Of a stretch of DNA of 36,196 nucleotides, positions 32,074 through 36,196 are shown piece after piece. A model generated the notes under the pieces. It was not told the DNA's origin, did not search any database, and saw nothing but the letters and a program-made list of their open reading frames with translations. Each line of letters starts with the position of its first letter. Position 1 is the stretch's first letter. The position numbers were made by a program, and so were the translations under genes. Source of the stretch: Elusimicrobia bacterium RIFCSPLOWO2_12_FULL_59_9 (GTDB lineage: Bacteria; Elusimicrobiota; Elusimicrobia; O2-12-FULL-59-9); NCBI GenBank assembly GCA_001800185.1, contig MGUX01000167.1, forward strand, positions 19,937-56,132, read 5' to 3'.

Positions 32074-32102
32074 AGTATGCATCCCACATATGCATTTGTC
32101 AA
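32074..32102 (-). promoter_or_regulatory. vapBC promoter with likely operator
   Basis: On the minus strand TTGACA (32102-32097) is 17 bp from CATACT (32079-32074). Two ATGCAT palindromes (32077-32082 and 32090-32095), 13 bp apart, lie between and over the boxes, as expected for VapB autorepression. The start site would be near the ATG, so the transcript could be leaderless. Confidence 0.55.
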
Positions 32103-32117
32103 GAGCTCGCGGGTTTC

Positions 32118-32162
32118 GACAAAACCCCCGTTTGTCCCGTTTGTCAAGCCAGGCGCTGATTC
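32118..32162 (+). repeat. 45-bp dispersed repeat, copy 1
   Basis: Core GACAAAACCCCCGTTTGTC with a second CGTTTGTC, then AAGCCAGG and GCTGATTC. GACAAA and TTTGTC can form a hairpin, and the two CGTTTGTC units are a tandem repeat. It separates the vapBC module from the MITE and FKBP region. Confidence 0.85.
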
Positions 32163-32214
32163 CCAATCCTTAAGTTATGTTAAGTCAAGACCCCTTTATC
32201 GTTTATTTCTTCGG

Positions 32215-32315
32215 CTAGTGTAGTGCGTCCAACGCTTCTTGACATTTGCTCTCGTCGATCAAGCTCGCTCTTCGACGGGAGGATATGTAAAGGGATATAT
32301 GACGCACTACACTAG
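32215..32315 (+). mobile_element. IS630-type MITE
   Basis: A 101-bp element with perfect 15-bp terminal inverted repeats CTAGTGTAGTGCGTC. The first 11 bases equal those of the IS630 element at 20996-22136. A TTGACA box lies at the same offset (24 bp) from the left end as in the IS, so it looks like an internally deleted relative. It encodes nothing and could be mobilised by such a transposase in trans. Confidence 0.9.
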
Positions 32316-32332
32316 AAAGGGCCCCGCGGCCC

Positions 32333-33109
32333 TCAGGGCTTCTTTTTCGGCTGCGCATCCTTCGCGGGAGCCGCGGCGGGCGGCTTGACGATATCGAGCA
32401 GCTCGACTTCGAAGATGAGCGCCGCCCCGCCGGGGATGACGGGCGGGCTCCCCGTGTCGCCGTAGGCGATCTTGGAGGGGCAGACCAATTTTGCCTTGCC
32501 GCCCACCTTCATCTTCTGCACGCCCTCCGTCCAGCAGGGGATGACCCCGTTGAGGGGGAACTCGGCGGGCTGGCCGCGCTGAACGGAGCTGTCGAAGACC
32601 TTCCCATCGGTGAGCGTCCCGTGGTAGTGGACCTTGACCTTGTCGGTCGGCTTGGGCGAGTCGCCCGTGCCGGCCTTGATGTCCGTGTAGATCAATCCGG
32701 AGGATGAAACCGAGGCGCCCGGCTCCTTGGCGGCCTTGTCCAGGAAGCTTTTTGCCTTAGTCTTCTCCCGCTCGGCACTCTTGCCCACGCGGGACTGATT
32801 GAGAGCTTCGAGCTTGGGGCCGTAGACTTGGAGGTCCACCTGCGGTTCCTTGCCGAGGGCGGCGTCGCGCAAGCCGAGCTCGACGAAGCCCACTTCGGAG
32901 GCGCTCAGCGAGAACGCCGCGAGATTCCGGCCGACGACCAAGCCGAGGGCGTAGAGGGTCTTCTCCTCTTCCGTGCTGGGGGCGGCTTGGGGGGCCTGTT
33001 TCGCCGCAGCTTTCGGCGCCTTCGGCGCAGGCGCGCTCGATGCGCCGGCCGCCAAGGCCGGAAGGGCGGTGAAGGTGAACAAAAAGAAAACGGCGGTGAG
33101 CAATCTCAT
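32333..33109 (-). CDS. FKBP-type peptidyl-prolyl isomerase (FkpA/Mip-like), exported
   Basis: A 258-aa protein with a signal peptide (MRLLTAVFFLFTFTALPALAAG), an Ala/Pro/Lys-rich linker, a helical N-terminal dimerisation domain (about 45-140, YALGLVVGRNLAAF) and a C-terminal FKBP domain. Typical FKBP motifs are VKVHYHGTLTDGKVFDSS, VIPCWTEGVQKMKVGGKA and IPGGAALIFEVELLDI. It would act as a periplasmic folding chaperone/isomerase. A GC-rich hairpin (AGGGCC with GGCCCT, minus strand) follows the stop and may terminate it, next to the MITE end. The ORF-free 33110-33381 upstream contains no identified feature. Confidence 0.92.
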   Translation of the reverse strand: MRLLTAVFFLFTFTALPALAAGASSAPAPKAPKAAAKQAPQAAPSTEEEKTLYALGLVVGRNLAAFSLSASEVGFVELGLRDAALGKEPQVDLQVYGPKLEALNQSRVGKSAEREKTKAKSFLDKAAKEPGASVSSSGLIYTDIKAGTGDSPKPTDKVKVHYHGTLTDGKVFDSSVQRGQPAEFPLNGVIPCWTEGVQKMKVGGKAKLVCPSKIAYGDTGSPPVIPGGAALIFEVELLDIVKPPAAAPAKDAQPKKKP

Positions 33110-33381
33110 TTTATCTCCTATATGACGCGATGTGCGAGCCGCGAAAGCATATCATTTCTATCGAGGCTTTTCCTTGAAAAACGCGTCGAAATCCGCCTTG
33201 GCGTTCCGCTCGGAAGACTGCTTCCGGGGCGCTTCGGACTATCTCCTTCCCCGCCGCCGCCCAATTTACCTGCGCCACCCTCCGGCAGGCCGCAAACGCC
33301 CGCCATGTCGCCAGGATGCCGGAACGCCGAAAACATCGTCAGCTTTTATTTTTTGCCCCACAGAACCCCGCCACAGTCCCC

Positions 33382-33427
33382 AACAAAATCCCCCGTTTGT
33401 CCCGTTTGTCAAACCAGGTACTGTTTC
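33382..33427 (+). repeat. 45-bp dispersed repeat, copy 2
   Basis: Same orientation and blocks as the copy at 32118: ACAAAATCCCCCGTTTGTC, second CGTTTGTC, AAACCAGGTAC. The first base differs (A for G), shortening the possible stem. It lies just before the AAA/DUF4143 gene. Confidence 0.85.
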
Positions 33428-33460
33428 TGTTTATTTAATCACATTGCAATATAGAAGTTC

Positions 33461-34651
33461 ATGTTCTATAATTCAAGCATGTTGCGGCGCTTGGCCCGGA
33501 CTCGGCTGGCATTCCTTCGGCGCATATTCCCGGTCGTGATGGTCATCGGTCCGCGTCAGTGCGGAAAAACCACCCTGGTGCGCGGCGAACTCCCAAAGTG
33601 GCGCTGTCTGGACTTGGAGAGGCCGCGGGATTGGAACATCCTGACTGCGGACCCCGAAGGGTTCTTCGCCGACAACCCAAAGCAGGTGATTATTGACGAG
33701 TCGCAAAGATATCCCGAGCTCTTCCCTCTTCTCCGGCATATCGTCGACCAAGACCGGCGGCCGGGCCGCTTCGTGCTCACGGGCTCAGCCCAACCCAGCA
33801 TGATCCGGCAAGCCGGCGAGAGCTTGGCCGGCCGGGTGGGAATCTTGGATCTCACGCCCTTCACCGCGCAGGAGCTTTCAACGCGGCCCTCATGGCTGGC
33901 ACAACGTTGGTTCTGGGGTGGATTTCCTCCCCTGTACAAACTTAGGACCGCGGCCGACAAGCGGGAATGGCTTGAGAGCTACATCGCGACGTTTCTCGCG
34001 CAGGACCTGCCGGGCCTTGGCGTGACGGTGTCCCCAACGCGCCTGCGCCGGTTCTGGACCATGGCGGCGCACCTGCATGGCCAGATACTCAGCCTCTCGG
34101 AACTGGCTCGCGCGATGGACCTTTCATACCACACGATCGCGCATTACCTCGACATCCTTGAAGGCGCCTTCGTGATCCGACGCCTTAAACCTTACCATGC
34201 CAACGTGGGCAAAAGGCTTGTTAAAAGCCCTAAGCTTTACATTCGCGACACCGGTATACTTCATTCGCTTCTTGGGCTGCGCGGCCCAACGGATCTGGAG
34301 GGATGGCCCGGCGTCGGCGCCTCCTTCGAGGGGCTGGTGGTCGAGGAGTTGGCCGTGCGCATGGGAATTGTGGGCGGCGGCCACATATTCTATTGGCGCA
34401 CCCAGGCCGGAGCGGAGGCCGATTTGATCCTGGAAGCAGGGAGGAAGCGCCTCGCCGTCGAAATAAAAACCGGACAGGGCCTTGATCCAAGGCGCTTGGC
34501 CGGTCTTAAGAGCTGCATGGCGGACCTGGGGCTGCGGCGCGGGGTCGTGCTTTACGGAGGGGCCGAGCGCTTGAAGTTGGGGCACGGGATCGAGGCCATC
34601 CCATGGCGGGACTTGGAACGCGGCGGAAAGATCTGGCCCGGCGTGTGCTGA
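33461..34651 (+). CDS. AAA ATPase with DUF4143 domain
   Basis: A 396-aa protein of the COG1373 type: an AAA_14 ATPase followed by DUF4143. Walker A GPRQCGKTT is at about 30-38, Walker B-like VIIDESQRYPEL about 75-86, and sensor-like RFVLTGSAQP near 105. The central winged-helix segment (ILSLSELARAMDLSYHTIAHYLDILEGAFVIRRL) and a C-terminal PD-(D/E)XK-like region (WRTQAGAEADLILEAGRKRLAVEIKTG) are present, with E, D and ExK residues in place. Members are common in mobile and defence-type regions but the cellular role is not established. Start may also be Met7 at 33479. It lies between repeat copies 2 and 3. Confidence 0.88.
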   Translation: MFYNSSMLRRLARTRLAFLRRIFPVVMVIGPRQCGKTTLVRGELPKWRCLDLERPRDWNILTADPEGFFADNPKQVIIDESQRYPELFPLLRHIVDQDRRPGRFVLTGSAQPSMIRQAGESLAGRVGILDLTPFTAQELSTRPSWLAQRWFWGGFPPLYKLRTAADKREWLESYIATFLAQDLPGLGVTVSPTRLRRFWTMAAHLHGQILSLSELARAMDLSYHTIAHYLDILEGAFVIRRLKPYHANVGKRLVKSPKLYIRDTGILHSLLGLRGPTDLEGWPGVGASFEGLVVEELAVRMGIVGGGHIFYWRTQAGAEADLILEAGRKRLAVEIKTGQGLDPRRLAGLKSCMADLGLRRGVVLYGGAERLKLGHGIEAIPWRDLERGGKIWPGVC

Positions 34652-34784
34652 CCCGCAGGATTATCGAAAAAACTCACGACACGACATAGCATCAACGCAT
34701 TGGGAGGCCGTTCTTAGGCGCTTGGTTTTGAAATTTAACATCCCGGCCCTCGGCGGCACCCGCCCCCTCATCCCATCGGTTTCC

Positions 34785-34830
34785 GACAAAATCCCCCGTT
34801 TGTCACGTTTGTCCAAGCAGGTGCGGATTC
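34785..34830 (+). repeat. 45-bp dispersed repeat, copy 3
   Basis: GACAAAATCCCCCGTTTGTC, then ACGTTTGTC, CAAGCAGGTGCGGATTC. It ends at the base before the stop codon of the HigA-like gene, so it directly abuts that module. The remaining gap 34652-34784 shows no feature. Confidence 0.85.
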
Positions 34831-35139
34831 TTACTTTCGGACGGACTCTTGACGAATCGCCATGCAGACCTTGGCCACTAACTCCAAACTCGGCATCACC
34901 TTCTTATTGAGTAGGTTGTAAGCCGTCCTTCGCGGAATGTGGTAGCGTTTCTCAAGCTGCGCCTTATTGAGATGCCGCAAGCTCGCTGCCAGAACCTCCC
35001 GGGCCGACTCAGAGTCGCCCTCTTCTAGGCACTCCATGAAGGTCTCGAACACGAGGTTCGGATTGCTCAGCGTAGCCGACGTGTCGTGATCGAGCAGTCT
35101 TATTCTGCGATCCTTTCTTTGGCTCTTTCTCGAGTTCAT
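34831..35139 (-). CDS. HigA-like (addiction-module) antitoxin, probably orphan
   Basis: A 102-aa protein (ATG 35139; an alternative ATG is at 35145). It has the pattern of addiction-module antidote proteins with a C-terminal helix-turn-helix: FMECLEEGDSESAREVLAASLRHLNKAQLEKRYHIPRRTAYNLLNKKVMPSLELVAKVCMAI in outline. The HTH spans about 60-85. GCGAGG lies 8 nt before ATG 35139. No intact toxin gene adjoins it; upstream is a short remnant, then repeat copy 4. It may regulate its own promoter or another module. Confidence 0.7.
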   Translation of the reverse strand: MNSRKSQRKDRRIRLLDHDTSATLSNPNLVFETFMECLEEGDSESAREVLAASLRHLNKAQLEKRYHIPRRTAYNLLNKKVMPSLELVAKVCMAIRQESVRK

Positions 35140-35194
35140 CTTCATACCTCGCTTTCAATCTGCGGGCCTTGGCGATGTCGCTGGTTCCCAACAA
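35140..35194 (-). pseudogene. Possible 3' remnant of a toxin gene
   Basis: On the minus strand the frame reads LGTSDIAKARRLKARYEDE, like the C-terminus of HigB-type addiction-module killer proteins, which end in a D-I-x-x-A-x-x-L-x-x-x-Y/W pattern and precede a HigA-type gene. The body of the gene is missing: repeat copy 4 starts at once upstream. The frame stays open into the antitoxin gene, which argues against certainty. Confidence 0.3.
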
Positions 35195-35234
35195 AATCCC
35201 TCGTTTGTCACGTTTGTCAAACTAGGTACAGATT
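35190..35234 (+). repeat. 45-bp dispersed repeat, copy 4
   Basis: ACAAAATCCCTCGTTTGTC, then ACGTTTGTC, AAACTAGGTACAGATT. Same orientation as the other three copies. Between it and copy 3 lies only the HigA-like gene with its upstream remnant. Confidence 0.85.
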
Positions 35235-35261
35235 GCAGGTGCCGATTTTGGGCCGAGCGAT

Positions 35262-35678
35262 CTAGGTTGGAGGAAAGTATTTGTAGAGGAACTCGCGGGG
35301 CGTTAAAATCTCGATTCCCTCAAAACGTCCCAGTGGACGAATATCTTTCAAGTCTCCCGTCACTAAGACGTCAGCCTTGGCGGCCAAGGCGCACTCTAGG
35401 ATTCGATTATCCGGCTCGTGACTGGCGATTACGTCGACCTTGGTCTTTGGCTGGACGACATGGGCAACTTCCTTGAGCGCCTCCAAGGTCTCGCGGATCT
35501 TTCCCGGCTCAAAACCTATCTTGGGTCGCGCCAGAACGCGCTCCAACTCCCAAAGGACGAAGGGCGACACGAATACCTGCAAACGGCCATCGGCGGCCAG
35601 AAGTAGAATCCGGCCCATCGGTCTCCTGGGATACAAGGCCGCGGAAACGAGAACATTGGTGTCGAGGACGATCCTCAC
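35262..35678 (-). CDS. PIN-domain toxin (COG1569 type)
   Basis: A 138-aa PIN nuclease of the type annotated as toxin component of a PIN-family TA system. Acidic site residues: Asp6 (VLDTNVLVSA), Glu44 (VLWELERVL), Asp90 (EPDNRILECA) and Asp109 (VTGDLKDIRPL). Starts with GTG, 6 bp after the stop of the RHH antitoxin gene. Complete and probably functional; RNA target unknown. Confidence 0.88.
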   Translation of the reverse strand: MRIVLDTNVLVSAALYPRRPMGRILLLAADGRLQVFVSPFVLWELERVLARPKIGFEPGKIRETLEALKEVAHVVQPKTKVDVIASHEPDNRILECALAAKADVLVTGDLKDIRPLGRFEGIEILTPREFLYKYFPPT

Positions 35679-35684
35679 GAGAGC

Positions 35685-35924
35685 TCAGGATCGGAGTTCG
35701 TCGATCAGCCCTTCGATTTCTTCCTCTTTAAGCCCCTTGGCGCGGACTTTCTTTACCCCGTAGGTCTGGATGGCCTCCCACCGCTTCTTCCAGAAGTAGG
35801 CTCGGAGCGCCTCCCGGAAAAGGTCAGAACGCGTGCGACCCTCCTTGCGGGCGATCTTATCGGCGATGGCCAGCATCTGCGGAGGAACGGTAATCGTGAT
35901 CGGCTGCGCCTGCCGGTTCTGCAT
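35685..35924 (-). CDS. Ribbon-helix-helix (CopG-type) antitoxin
   Basis: A 79-aa protein. The N-terminal strand ITITVPPQMLAIADKIARKEGRTRSDLFREALRAYF in outline is a classical RHH DNA-binding domain (about residues 9-44). The charged C-terminal tail EEEIEGLIDELRS would bind the PIN toxin encoded just downstream. First gene of the pair. Confidence 0.88.
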   Translation of the reverse strand: MQNRQAQPITITVPPQMLAIADKIARKEGRTRSDLFREALRAYFWKKRWEAIQTYGVKKVRAKGLKEEEIEGLIDELRS

Positions 35925-36005
35925 TGGGTCCCCCTATGACTCTATATGACTTTATCATAGTTTACCAGGGAAAAGGCCGGATTTCAAGGGGAAAATTAAG
36001 TATGG

Positions 36006-36033
36006 TGTCCCCAGATTTCTGTCCCCAGATTTC
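36006..36033 (+). repeat. 14-bp perfect tandem repeat
   Basis: TGTCCCCAGATTTC occurs twice head to tail. The rest of 35925-36169 contains no gene I can support. The motif looks like the end of a dispersed palindromic repeat unit. Confidence 0.75.
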
Positions 36034-36169
36034 CCTATTTTGGCCAGGGGAGGACGGCGGGCCACACCCCGCGCCTTCAAAGAGCAGGGCGTGGCTCACA
36101 AGCCTCAAGTTGTGTCAAGTCGATTCCGCTGAAAAACCCCCTCGTTTCATTTCGTGGGGCTGAGAATCC

Positions 36170-36196
36170 GCCTGTTGCCTAGACCGCCCAACAGGC
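36170..36196 (+). other. Perfect 8-bp hairpin at window end
   Basis: GCCTGTTG pairs with CAACAGGC around an 11-nt loop, ending at the last base. It may continue beyond the window, so its nature is open. Confidence 0.5.

Noticed and set aside
32067..32147. Longer vapB start
   Set aside because: The added codons come from the dispersed repeat and lie upstream of the predicted promoter.
32118..36196. Chromosomal integron with attC sites
   Set aside because: The repeats lack the inverse-core and core-site pattern of attC, gene orientations are mixed, and no integrase is visible.

Overview
The window comes from a GC-rich Gram-negative bacterium. Evidence for an outer membrane is a beta-barrel-like exported protein, lipoproteins, a Tat system and a peptidoglycan glycosyltransferase. 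Soluble receiver-kinase hybrids, a cytochrome c-FTR1 fusion, many toxin-antitoxin pairs and dispersed small repeats fit an environmental, probably uncultured lineage. Elusimicrobiota or a relative is my guess, at low confidence; no taxonomic marker settles it.

Layout. (1) 0.3-3 kb, minus strand: a HEAT-repeat exported protein, a Fur-family regulator and a 2-hydroxyacid dehydrogenase. (2) 3-5.2 kb, plus strand: tatA-moaA-tatC, linking molybdopterin synthesis with twin-arginine export, with a small inverted-repeat element filling the moaA-tatC gap. (3) 4.9-8.4 kb, minus strand: a cytochrome c-FTR1 iron permease whose frame runs antisense through tatC, then two response regulators. (4) 8.4-11.5 kb: tRNA-Arg(CCG), a hairpin-rich and tandem-repeat spacer, and alaS. 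(5) 11.6-19.9 kb, plus strand: a signalling island with a PhoB-type regulator, a REC-kinase-REC-REC hybrid, two stand-alone receivers, a PilB/GspE-type ATPase, a REC-GAF-kinase, a receiver with a degenerate kinase tail, and a broken kinase. (6) 20-23.7 kb: an exported helical protein, an orphan domain, an apparently intact IS630-family element, and an outer-membrane protein/DUF799 lipoprotein pair. (7) 23.7-25 kb: cyclophilin and an MNT/HEPN pair. (8) 25.2-30 kb: a complete livJHMGF branched-chain amino-acid (or related substrate) ABC transporter operon. (9) 30-31.3 kb: mtgA bracketed by direct repeats carrying the livF tail. (10) 31.5-36.2 kb: a patchwork of VapBC, FKBP, AAA/DUF4143 ATPase, orphan HigA-like antitoxin and RHH/PIN modules, separated by four copies of a roughly 45-bp repeat and an IS630-type MITE.

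The most interesting signals are non-coding. A TA-flanked hairpin element sits in the stop codons of two genes and rebuilds the stop. A 45-bp repeat delimits cassette-like modules in the toxin-antitoxin region. A 101-bp MITE shares its ends with the resident IS630 element. A duplicated livF tail flanks mtgA.
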